From positions 124,001-188,000 of the forward strand of contig NZ_FQWC01000005.1 of NCBI RefSeq assembly GCF_900129555.1: a stretch of 64,000 nt of DNA, written 5' to 3'. Source of the DNA: Flavobacterium defluvii. GTDB taxonomy: Bacteria; Bacteroidota; Bacteroidia; Flavobacteriales; Flavobacteriaceae. This document shows positions 54,236 through 61,862 of the stretch, one piece after another. The translations under genes and the position numbers were made by a program. Below the pieces are notes generated by a model, which was not told the DNA's origin, did no database searches, and saw nothing but the letters and a program-made list of their open reading frames with translations. Positions within the stretch are counted from its first letter, which is position 1; each line of letters opens with the position of its first letter.

Positions 54236-55849
54236 ATGGCAAACTATAAAAAAATAACCGGGATCGTTCTCCCTATCGTTATAATCCTTTCGTTTATTGC
54301 GTTATTTCTTTTCTGGCCCATCAATACAGACGGAACATTAATAAAACCCGATGAAAAATTAGCTCAGGGAAAAGCAGCATTTCTGTCTCAAAAAGATACA
54401 ACTTCAGAAAAAAAACCTAATATTATCATTCTCGTTGCCGATGATTTAGGCAAATATGATATTTCTCTTTATGGAGGAAAATCGACCCCAACGCCGCAAA
54501 TTGATTCGCTTGCAGCATCAGGAGTTACTTTTACCGACGGATATGTTTCTGCATCCATTTGTTCGCCTTCGCGCGCGGGATTATTAACAGGTCGTTATCA
54601 GGAACGTTTCGGACATGAATATCAGCCGGGAGATCGTTATCCAAAAAACAATTTAGAATATTATGCTTTTAAATATGTAATAAATACCAACAACTGGCGA
54701 ATAAATGATAAAATAAATTACCCAAATGAAGCTTCTATAGCCACACAAGGTTTACCAAAATCTGAAATTACGTTTGCTGATTTAGCCAAAAAACAAGGTT
54801 ACAATACGGCAATTATCGGAAAATGGCATTTAGGACACAACAAAGGATTTTTTCCTTTAGACCGAGGTTTCGATTACCATTATGGATTTTATCAGGCTTT
54901 CTCACTTTACACGCCCGAAGATGATAATCCGGACATTATTAACCATCATCACAAAGATTTTACCGATAAAACAATTTGGGGCAACGGCCGTGTAGGAACT
55001 GGACAGATTCGCCGAGATACTACTATTATAAAAGATAAAAAGTATTTAACCGAAACATTTGCTGACGAAGCCGAAGCTTTTATAGACAAAAATAAAGACA
55101 AACCTTTTTTACTTTACGTTCCGTTTAATGCGCCGCATACACCATTTCAGGTTCGCAAAAAATATTACGAACGTTTCCCGAATGTAAAAGACGAAAACAA
55201 ACGTGTTTATTTTGCGATGATCAGCGCACTTGACGACGCGGTTGGAAGAATTAGGGAAAAAGTTAAAAAAGAAGGTTTAGAAGAAAACACTTTAATCTTT
55301 TTTATAAGTGACAACGGCGGTGCCGATTATACTTTTGCAACAACGAACGCTCCTTTAAAAGGCGGTAAATTTTCTCATTTTGAAGGCGGAATAAATGTTC
55401 CTTTTGCACTTTCGTGGAAGGGAAAAATCAAGCCGCATACTGTTTATAAGACTCCGGTAAGTTCATTGGATATTTTCAGCACAATTGCAGCCGTAACACA
55501 TTCTGGTTTACCAAAAGACAGAGTTTATGACGGAGTTGATTTGGTTGACGTTGTCAATAACAATAAAGAAGCGCACAAAGATCTATACTGGCGTTCCGGC
55601 GATGCAAAAGCCATTCGAAGCGGAAACTGGAAATTAATAATCAGCGGAAAAACACATGAAAAATGGCTGTATGATTTATCCAAAGACAAATCTGAAACTA
55701 CAGATTTGGCTTCAAAAAATCCTGAAAAAGTAAAAGAATTACAAACTGCTTTACAAACTTGGGAAAAAGGACTTGTTAAACCGCTTTGGCCTAATCTTAC
55801 TTATTATGAATTCGACTTTGGCAAACAAAAATACTTTGTTGATTTGTAA
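54236..55849 (+). CDS. Formylglycine-dependent sulfatase 2, membrane-anchored
   Basis: A 537-residue sulfatase. An N-terminal hydrophobic helix (IVLPIVIILSFIALFLFW, ~9-26) without a clear cleavage site suggests an inner-membrane anchor. IIILVADDLGKYD, CSPSRAGLLTGRYQERFG (Cys109, the formylglycine site), GKWHLGHNKG and SDNGGADY are intact. Substrate not predictable. Second of three sulfatases in the region. Confidence 0.92.
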   Translation: MANYKKITGIVLPIVIILSFIALFLFWPINTDGTLIKPDEKLAQGKAAFLSQKDTTSEKKPNIIILVADDLGKYDISLYGGKSTPTPQIDSLAASGVTFTDGYVSASICSPSRAGLLTGRYQERFGHEYQPGDRYPKNNLEYYAFKYVINTNNWRINDKINYPNEASIATQGLPKSEITFADLAKKQGYNTAIIGKWHLGHNKGFFPLDRGFDYHYGFYQAFSLYTPEDDNPDIINHHHKDFTDKTIWGNGRVGTGQIRRDTTIIKDKKYLTETFADEAEAFIDKNKDKPFLLYVPFNAPHTPFQVRKKYYERFPNVKDENKRVYFAMISALDDAVGRIREKVKKEGLEENTLIFFISDNGGADYTFATTNAPLKGGKFSHFEGGINVPFALSWKGKIKPHTVYKTPVSSLDIFSTIAAVTHSGLPKDRVYDGVDLVDVVNNNKEAHKDLYWRSGDAKAIRSGNWKLIISGKTHEKWLYDLSKDKSETTDLASKNPEKVKELQTALQTWEKGLVKPLWPNLTYYEFDFGKQKYFVDL

Positions 55850-55859
55850 AATTAAAGCA

Positions 55860-56145
55860 GTCCTGCAAGGTTTTCAAAACCTTGTAGGTCTTTCATTTTA
55901 AATTCTATATTAATAACTAATACCTACAAGGTTTTGGAAACCTTGCAGGAAATTAAACAATCAATTGCCTCCAGCTTTAGCTGGAGGTTTAAAATTGAAA
56001 GTTTAGAAGGCTTTAGCCAAACTTTTAATTCGGCTAAAGCCTTTTCTATTTGCAAATCAGTTACCTCCAGCTAAAGCTGGAGGCAATTAATAGCTTTCTA
56101 ATGTACACATTCTTTAAATCCAGCTAAAGCTGGAGGCAATTTAAT
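55860..56145. repeat. Compound repeat cluster
   Basis: The 344-bp gap holds an inverted pair CCTGCAAGGTTTTCAAAACC ... CCTACAAGGTTTTGGAAACC, then three CCTCCAGCTAAAGCTGGAGG-type palindromes (about 55968, 56063 and 56119) with a GGCTTTAGCC/GGCTAAAGCC pair between. No gene. Confidence 0.75.
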
Positions 56146-56193
56146 ATAAAATCTTAGAATCAATAATTCTTAGAATAATCAAATCAAAAACAA

Positions 56194-57453
56194 ATGTCAA
56201 CTCAACCCAAACAATTTAATATTCACGAAGACTGGACAGTAGTTATTCTGGGATTTATAATAATCGGTATTTCTCTTTTTATATTTCTTCCCGAAGTTCC
56301 GGTTTTCAGCTGGACAAATACTTCCGATTTATTTACGAATGTATTTGATTCTAAAAACCTTAAAATCCTTTTAATTCAATTTCTATATTTGATTTTTATC
56401 GGAACACTTGGATCTTTTTTAATTGGAAGATCCGTAAAATATTTTCTTTTTACTTTTCCGATAGTATATCTTTTAACCTTGATTGCATTGATTCTCGCCG
56501 GAAATTCAGCCATAAAATCCATCAATCTCGAAGCCGTAATTTTCAGTTTGATAATTGGTTTGGCGATTGGAAATTTCTTCAAACTTCCGGATTGGTTTCG
56601 ATCATCACTTTCTACAGAAGTTTTTGTGAAAATTGGATTGGTTTTATTAGGAACCGGTGTTATTTTTTCAGATATATTAAAGGCAGGTTCATTAGGCTTA
56701 ATTCAGGCATTGGTTGTTGTGATATCCGTCTGGTATTTTGCCTTTTGGCTTTGTCGAAAATTAAAAGTCGACGACGAATTAACGATGATGATTTCAAGTG
56801 CCGTTTCTATTTGCGGCGTTTCGGCGGCAATTGCAACTTCGGGCGCAATAAAAGGTGATTCTAAGAAATTATCGTATGTGATTTCAATTGTTTTGGTAAC
56901 CGCAATTCCCATGATGATTTTCATGCCGATAATTGCCAAATATTTCAATTTCCCCGAAGAAGTAACCGGAGCCTGGCTTGGCGGAAGTATCGATACTTCT
57001 GGAGCTGTTGTAGCTTCTGGAACTTTGGTTGGAGAAACCGCTTTAAAAATCAGCACGATTGTAAAATTCTCCCAAAATGTTTTGTTGGGATTAGCCGCTT
57101 TTGCGATTTCGGTTTATTGGACATATTCACATAATACTTCGTCTGAAGCAATTGAATCAAAACCAACCTTAAAAGTAATTTGGGAACGTTTTCCAAAATT
57201 CGTAATCGGATTTATTGCCGCTTCTTTACTCTTCTCCTTTTTAATTTCTCCCGAAACCAGAGACAGCGTAAAAGACAGTTTGAAAAACCTGCAGGGAATT
57301 TGGTTTGCATTGGCTTTTACAAGCATTGGTTTAGAAACTAATTTTAAAGATTTACTAAGTAATAACAGCCGTAAACCATTGTATGCCTTTTTGATTGCAC
57401 AATTATTCAATGTGATTGTTACTTTGATTATTGCGTTTTTGCTTTTTGGTTAA
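56194..57453 (+). CDS. YeiH/UPF0324-type putative sulfate exporter family protein
   Basis: A 419-residue membrane protein with about ten helices and the family segments GLAIGNFFKLP, KIGLVLLGTGVIFSDIL, SSAVSICGVSAAIATSGAIKG, GAWLGGSIDTSGAVVASG and KFSQNVLLG. Members are annotated as putative sulfate exporters on weak evidence. Here it could balance sulfate released by the sulfatases. Last gene before a strong palindrome. Confidence 0.88.
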   Translation: MSTQPKQFNIHEDWTVVILGFIIIGISLFIFLPEVPVFSWTNTSDLFTNVFDSKNLKILLIQFLYLIFIGTLGSFLIGRSVKYFLFTFPIVYLLTLIALILAGNSAIKSINLEAVIFSLIIGLAIGNFFKLPDWFRSSLSTEVFVKIGLVLLGTGVIFSDILKAGSLGLIQALVVVISVWYFAFWLCRKLKVDDELTMMISSAVSICGVSAAIATSGAIKGDSKKLSYVISIVLVTAIPMMIFMPIIAKYFNFPEEVTGAWLGGSIDTSGAVVASGTLVGETALKISTIVKFSQNVLLGLAAFAISVYWTYSHNTSSEAIESKPTLKVIWERFPKFVIGFIAASLLFSFLISPETRDSVKDSLKNLQGIWFALAFTSIGLETNFKDLLSNNSRKPLYAFLIAQLFNVIVTLIIAFLLFG

Positions 57454-57457
57454 TTTT

Positions 57458-57513
57458 TTTTCGCCACGAATTCACGAATTTGACAAATAAAATTCGTGAA
57501 TTCGTGGCGAAAA
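57458..57513. terminator. Long palindrome, probable bidirectional terminator
   Basis: A 24-bp perfect stem beginning TTTTCGCCACGAATTCACGA, with an 8-nt loop, closes the operon ending at 57453. Same family as 22490-22538. Confidence 0.85.
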
Positions 57514-57664
57514 CATCTAGCATGTCTTTGTGTTTTTTTTAATACCTTTAAAACATTAAAAATCAACAAACTAAACCGAAATAATACACCTACACCCTAT
57601 TATATCACATCTTTTTTTCAAAAAAAGTAAAGATTAATTTGGATTTTACATTTTTAAATATAAT

Positions 57665-57691
57665 TTTGTCTATAGAATTAGTAGAGTTTAA
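57665..57691 (+). promoter_or_regulatory. Sulfur-region operator/promoter element, copy 2
   Basis: Matches 44755-44781 at 26 of 27 positions; the core TCTATAGAATTAGTAGA is an imperfect inverted repeat. It stands 17 bp before leader peptide 2. Confidence 0.7.
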
Positions 57692-57708
57692 AATTAAAAA
57701 CTTACATT

Positions 57709-57795
57709 TTGAAAACAACAGTTAACAATACGTACCACATTCTTCGTAAAAAACATACTTATAACGCTTCTTGTTATATGTGCAGCTGTTGTTAA
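57709..57795 (+). CDS. Cysteine-rich leader peptide 2, 28 aa
   Basis: A 28-codon frame starting at TTG, exactly the length of the frame at 44812-44898. It begins MKTTV, shares TYH/F-IL, THTYN-like and Cys-cluster positions, and ends SCYMCSCC (four Cys in seven residues). It precedes sulfatase 3, cysK and the encapsulin genes. Conserved amino-acid positions with differing third bases support translation. Probably a cysteine-sensing leader. Confidence 0.65.
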   Translation: MKTTVNNTYHILRKKHTYNASCYMCSCC

Positions 57796-57975
57796 TTCTT
57801 CCTTATACGTTCGTTTGAATCAGATTAAACTAAAATCGAAACATATGAAAACGAACTTCATTTATCCCAATTTTACTAAAATATCATTTGAACTTATGTT
57901 TCAGAAGATGTTACGCTATACTAAATCAAAAATGAAAATAGAGACGACAAACTAACATTCTTTTTGATTACCAAA

Positions 57976-58026
57976 GGTCATTTCTGCGGCAACAGAAATG
58001 ACCTGATTTAAAGAACATTTATCACT
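57976..58026 (+). promoter_or_regulatory. Conserved leader hairpin and 3' block, copy 2
   Basis: GGTCATTTCTG (57976-57986), loop CGGCAA, CAGAAATGACC (57993-58003), then TTAAAGAACATTTATCACT (58008-58026). Inner stem and loop are identical to copy 1, while the outer pairs are changed on both arms. Ends 32 bp before the sulfatase 3 start. Confidence 0.7.
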
Positions 58027-58058
58027 TAAAAAAAACAACAGACAAAAAACACATTACG

Positions 58059-59714
58059 ATGAATACAAAAATTACAAAACTTCTGTTTTCTATTCTCTTA
58101 ACCGGAGCTTTTACTTCTCACGAGTCGAACGCTCAAACGCAGTCAAAACCCAATATTATTTTGATTTTGGTAGATGATATGGGTTATTCAGATTTAGGGA
58201 ATTATGGTTCAGAAATTAAAACACCAAATCTCGATAAACTGGCTTCAGAAGGTTTGCGTTTACGCGAATTTTACAACAACTCGATTTGTGCGCCAACAAG
58301 AGCTTCCCTCCTAACCGGACAATATCAGCACAAAGCCGGAGTTGGATTTTTTGATGTCAATTTAGGTTTACCGGCTTATCAGGGCTATTTAAACAAAGAA
58401 TCTTTGACTTTGGGAGAAGTTTTCCGTTCCGGCGGTTACAGCACACTTTTATCCGGAAAATGGCATGTAGGATCAGAAGATCAGGCGCAATGGCCAAACC
58501 AAAGAGGTTTTGATAAGTTTTACGGAATTTTAAAAGGCGCTTCAAATTATTTTGATACAAAACCTCTGCCTTTCGGGAAAACGCCGTATCCGGTAAAATT
58601 AATTCGTAATAACGAAGAACTGCATCCAAAAGATGATTCGTATTATTTTACAGATGAAATCGGAAACAATGCGGTGACTTTCCTTGACGAACAAAATAAG
58701 GAAAACAAACCTTTCTTTTTATATCTGGCTTTTACTGCGCCTCACTGGCCACTTCAGGCAAAACCTGTTGATATTGCCAAATACAGAGGGAAATTTGATG
58801 AAGGCTGGGATGTTTTAAGAGAAAAAAGAATTCAGAAACTAAAAGCCAGCGGAATTTTGCCTGCTGACCAAACTATATCGCCAAGAGATCCTGAAGTTCC
58901 GGAATGGAATAAATTGTCTTACGACGAAAAACAATTCTGGAAAGCTAAAATGGAAGTATACGCCGCTATGGTCGACAATATGGATCAAAACGTTGGCAAA
59001 GTTCTGGACAAATTAAAAGCGCTTAAAAAAGATAAAAACACGCTGATTATTTTCATTTCAGATAATGGAGCGCAAGGCGGATTCAATACGTATAATCCGT
59101 TGGGAAGAGGTTTGGTTCGAAATGACGGACCAGTTGGAACTTCGGGTTCATTTGATTATCAGGAACAAAACTGGGCATATTTATCAAATACTCCGTTGCA
59201 GCAATATAAAAATAATATGCACGAAGGCGGTTTTAGTTCCCCTTTTATCGCTTGGTTTCCATCCAAAATAAAAGCAGGAAGAATTGATAAAGGAACCGGA
59301 CATATTATTGACCTAGCTCCTACTTTTTACGAATTGGCAGGAATAGAATACCCAAAAGAATATAATGGTGTGACGACAAACTCTTTGGTTGGAAAAAGTT
59401 TGTTGCCTGTTTTATTTGATAATGTTTCACAGGTCGATAGAGGCGCACCATTATTTTGGGAAAGAGCAGGAAACAGAGCCGTTCGCGACGGAAAATGGAA
59501 ATTGGTTTCGATTTATCCTTCTTATGAATGGGAATTGTACGATCTTGAAAAAGATCGAGGCGAAACTACAAATGTCGCTCAGCAAAATCCGGGAATTGTA
59601 AACAAACTTTCGGCTTCTTATTTTGAATGGGCTGATAAAACCGGAGTTGTAGAATACAGTAAATTCAAACTAAAACCAGAAACAATGCCGGGCGGTGCGG
59701 CTTTGAAAAAATAA
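58059..59714 (+). CDS. Formylglycine-dependent sulfatase 3, exported
   Basis: A 551-residue arylsulfatase-type enzyme with a signal peptide (ending HESNAQ). IILILVDDMGYSDLGNYG, CAPTRASLLTGQYQHKAG (Cys77 formylglycine site), GKWHVGSEDQ and SDNGAQGGF are intact. First gene of the operon that continues, after a repeat, to cysK and the encapsulin pair. Confidence 0.93.
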   Translation: MNTKITKLLFSILLTGAFTSHESNAQTQSKPNIILILVDDMGYSDLGNYGSEIKTPNLDKLASEGLRLREFYNNSICAPTRASLLTGQYQHKAGVGFFDVNLGLPAYQGYLNKESLTLGEVFRSGGYSTLLSGKWHVGSEDQAQWPNQRGFDKFYGILKGASNYFDTKPLPFGKTPYPVKLIRNNEELHPKDDSYYFTDEIGNNAVTFLDEQNKENKPFFLYLAFTAPHWPLQAKPVDIAKYRGKFDEGWDVLREKRIQKLKASGILPADQTISPRDPEVPEWNKLSYDEKQFWKAKMEVYAAMVDNMDQNVGKVLDKLKALKKDKNTLIIFISDNGAQGGFNTYNPLGRGLVRNDGPVGTSGSFDYQEQNWAYLSNTPLQQYKNNMHEGGFSSPFIAWFPSKIKAGRIDKGTGHIIDLAPTFYELAGIEYPKEYNGVTTNSLVGKSLLPVLFDNVSQVDRGAPLFWERAGNRAVRDGKWKLVSIYPSYEWELYDLEKDRGETTNVAQQNPGIVNKLSASYFEWADKTGVVEYSKFKLKPETMPGGAALKK

Positions 59715-59734
59715 AATTAGTTAAACTCGTAAAA

Positions 59735-59880
59735 TATTTAAACACATAGAAACATAGATTTTGTGTGTAAAAGAGGATGAAAAAGAAACTAGTTTCAAAC
59801 ACATAGCCTACTATGTTTGTTTAAAATAAGTGAAACGCCTTTTTTAAGTGCCGAAATTCTATGTTTCTATGTGTTTAAAT
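59735..59880. repeat. MITE-like palindromic repeat, copy 2 (inverted)
   Basis: Ends TTTAAACACATAGAAACATAG and CTATGTTTCTATGTGTTTAAA; inner GAAACTAGTTTC, AACAAACATAG-type and GTGAAAC motifs are in reverse order relative to 21266-21447. It separates sulfatase 3 from cysK. Confidence 0.75.
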
Positions 59881-59915
59881 TCCTGAATACATCGAAGCAT
59901 AAAAATATCAAACAC

Positions 59916-60836
59916 ATGAAATATCAGAACATTTTAGAAACCATTGGCAATACGCCGCACATTAGGCTTAATAAGCTTTTTAAAACCCATGAAGTATGGA
60001 TTAAATTAGAAAAAGCAAATCCGGGATCGAGTATCAAAGACAGAATTGCACTGGCTATGATTGAAGATGCGGAGAAAAAAGGAATTTTAAATCCGGATTC
60101 TATCATTATTGAACCAACATCCGGAAATACCGGAATCGGGCTTTCGCTTGTTGCAGCTGTAAAAGGTTACAAAGTAATTATTGTAATGCCGGAATCGATG
60201 AGCATCGAACGTCGAAAAATTATCGAAGCTTACGGCGCAGAATATGTTTTGACTCCGAGAGAAAAAGGAACTTCAGGAGCGGTTGAAAAAGCAAATGAAC
60301 TGGCGGCCACAATTAAAAATTCTTTTCTGCCTTCGCAATTTACCAATCGTGCCAATGTTGAAGTTCACGAAAGAACAACGGCACAGGAAATTTTAGCTGA
60401 TTTCCCGGACGGGATTGATTATTTAATTACCGGAGTTGGAACGGGCGGACATATTACCGGAGTTTCTAAAATTCTGAAACAGCATTTTCCAAATTTAAAA
60501 ACTATTGCAGTAGAACCTGCGCTTTCGCCGGTTTTAAGCGGCGGAATTCCTGCTCCACATCCATTGCAGGGAATTGGCGCCGGGTTTATTCCTGAGGTTT
60601 TTAACAGAGAATATATCGATGAAATTGTAACTATTGAAAAAAATGACGCTTTTTCATTTGCTAAGAAATTAACGAAAGAAGAAGGAATTTTTGGTGGAAT
60701 TTCAACTGGAGCGGCATTGGCTGCGGTTTCAAAAAAACTGAAAAATATTCCCGAAGATGCCGTAATTCTAACTTTCAATTATGATACTGGAGAACGCTAT
60801 CTTTCTGTTGAAGAATTATTTGATTTTTTCTCATAA
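59916..60836 (+). CDS. cysK: Cysteine synthase (O-acetylserine sulfhydrylase)
   Basis: A 306-residue PLP enzyme making cysteine from O-acetylserine and sulfide. PLP lysine K41 is in [32 protein letters not shown] and [10 protein letters not shown] are family motifs. I start at ATG 59916 because an upstream in-frame extension of 33 codons lies mostly in the repeat. It links the sulfatases to cysteine formation and sits directly before the encapsulin genes, a known family 2A neighbour. Confidence 0.94.
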   Translation: MKYQNILETIGNTPHIRLNKLFKTHEVWIKLEKANPGSSIKDRIALAMIEDAEKKGILNPDSIIIEPTSGNTGIGLSLVAAVKGYKVIIVMPESMSIERRKIIEAYGAEYVLTPREKGTSGAVEKANELAATIKNSFLPSQFTNRANVEVHERTTAQEILADFPDGIDYLITGVGTGGHITGVSKILKQHFPNLKTIAVEPALSPVLSGGIPAPHPLQGIGAGFIPEVFNREYIDEIVTIEKNDAFSFAKKLTKEEGIFGGISTGAALAAVSKKLKNIPEDAVILTFNYDTGERYLSVEELFDFFS

Positions 60837-60941
60837 AAAATTAAAAACCAAAATATTACAATAAAATAAAACCCGTAATTTTAAGAATTAAATCTTAGAA
60901 TTGATCAAAAATAAAATAATTAACCGAAAAACCTTAAAACT

Positions 60942-61862
60942 ATGGCAGAATTAGAAAAACAACAGACCGCATTAGGCGATGTTGCTGCAAGACAATTAGC
61001 AATTGCAACTCGTACCGTTCCTCAAATTGGAACCGTTACTCCACGCTGGTTAACACATTTATTGCATTGGGTTCCTGTAGAATCTGGCGTATTTCGTTTG
61101 AATAAAGTAAAAAACGCCAACCATATCGAAGTAGATTGTTCGGCACGTGATGAAAGAGTTTTACCAAATACTTTCGTAGATTATATCGATAATCCAAGAG
61201 AATACAATCTGGCTGCTGTACAAACAATTGTAGATGTTCACACTCGTGTTTCTGATTTGTACAGCAAACCGTATAATCAGATTTCAGAGCAGCTTCGTCT
61301 GGCTATCGAAACAATCAAAGAACGTCAGGAAAGCGAATTAATCAATAATAAAGATTACGGATTATTGAGCAACGTTGCACCTTCTCAAATTATAAAAACA
61401 AGAACAGGTGCGCCAACTCCGGATGATCTTGATGAATTATTAACAAAAGTGTGGAAAGAACCAGGATTTTTCCTTTTGCATCCATTAGCAATTGCCGCTT
61501 TCGGACGCGAATGTACACGTCGCGGTGTTCCGCCGCCGACAACTTCTTTATTCGGATCTCAGTTTTTAACCTGGAGAGGAATTCCGCTTATTCCATCTGA
61601 TAAATTACCAATCGAAAAAGGAAAATCAAAAATCATTCTTTTAAGAACCGGTGAAAGCCGTCAGGGTGTTATCGGATTAATTCAGCCGGGATTACAAGGC
61701 GAACAATCTCCTGGATTATCAGTTCGTTTTATGGGAATTAATGAAAAAGCCATTGCATCGTATTTAGTTTCACTTTATTGTTCTTTGGCTATTTTGGTAG
61801 ATGATGCTATTGCTGTTTTAGAAGATGTAGAAATAGGAAAGTATCATGAGTACAAATATTAA
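60942..61862 (+). CDS. Family 2A encapsulin shell protein (SrpI-like)
   Basis: A 306-residue protein whose N-terminus (ALGDVAARQLAIATRTVPQ, TPRWLTHLLHWVPVESGVFRLNKV) and body (DYIDNPREYNLAAVQTIVDVHTRVSDLYSKPYNQ, FGRECTRRGVPPPTT) match SrpI-type family 2A encapsulins. These have an HK97 phage capsid-like fold and form 60-subunit nanocompartments loaded with cysteine desulfurase. The gene overlaps the cargo gene by 17 bp, giving coupled expression. No phage genes are nearby. The SrpI lineage is known for induction on sulfur starvation in Synechococcus. Confidence 0.9.
   Translation: MAELEKQQTALGDVAARQLAIATRTVPQIGTVTPRWLTHLLHWVPVESGVFRLNKVKNANHIEVDCSARDERVLPNTFVDYIDNPREYNLAAVQTIVDVHTRVSDLYSKPYNQISEQLRLAIETIKERQESELINNKDYGLLSNVAPSQIIKTRTGAPTPDDLDELLTKVWKEPGFFLLHPLAIAAFGRECTRRGVPPPTTSLFGSQFLTWRGIPLIPSDKLPIEKGKSKIILLRTGESRQGVIGLIQPGLQGEQSPGLSVRFMGINEKAIASYLVSLYCSLAILVDDAIAVLEDVEIGKYHEYKY

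Noticed and set aside
55860..56145. A CRISPR array
   Set aside because: The repeats are individually palindromic, irregularly spaced and differ in unit length, with no cas genes.
57845..57955. A 36-residue frame inside the second sulfur leader
   Set aside because: No counterpart in the first leader, no cysteine cluster and no recognisable family; more likely chance in AT-rich DNA.
60942..61862. Reading the HK97-like shell protein as a prophage capsid gene
   Set aside because: No terminase, portal, protease or tail gene is nearby, and the adjacent overlapping cysteine desulfurase identifies a family 2A encapsulin.
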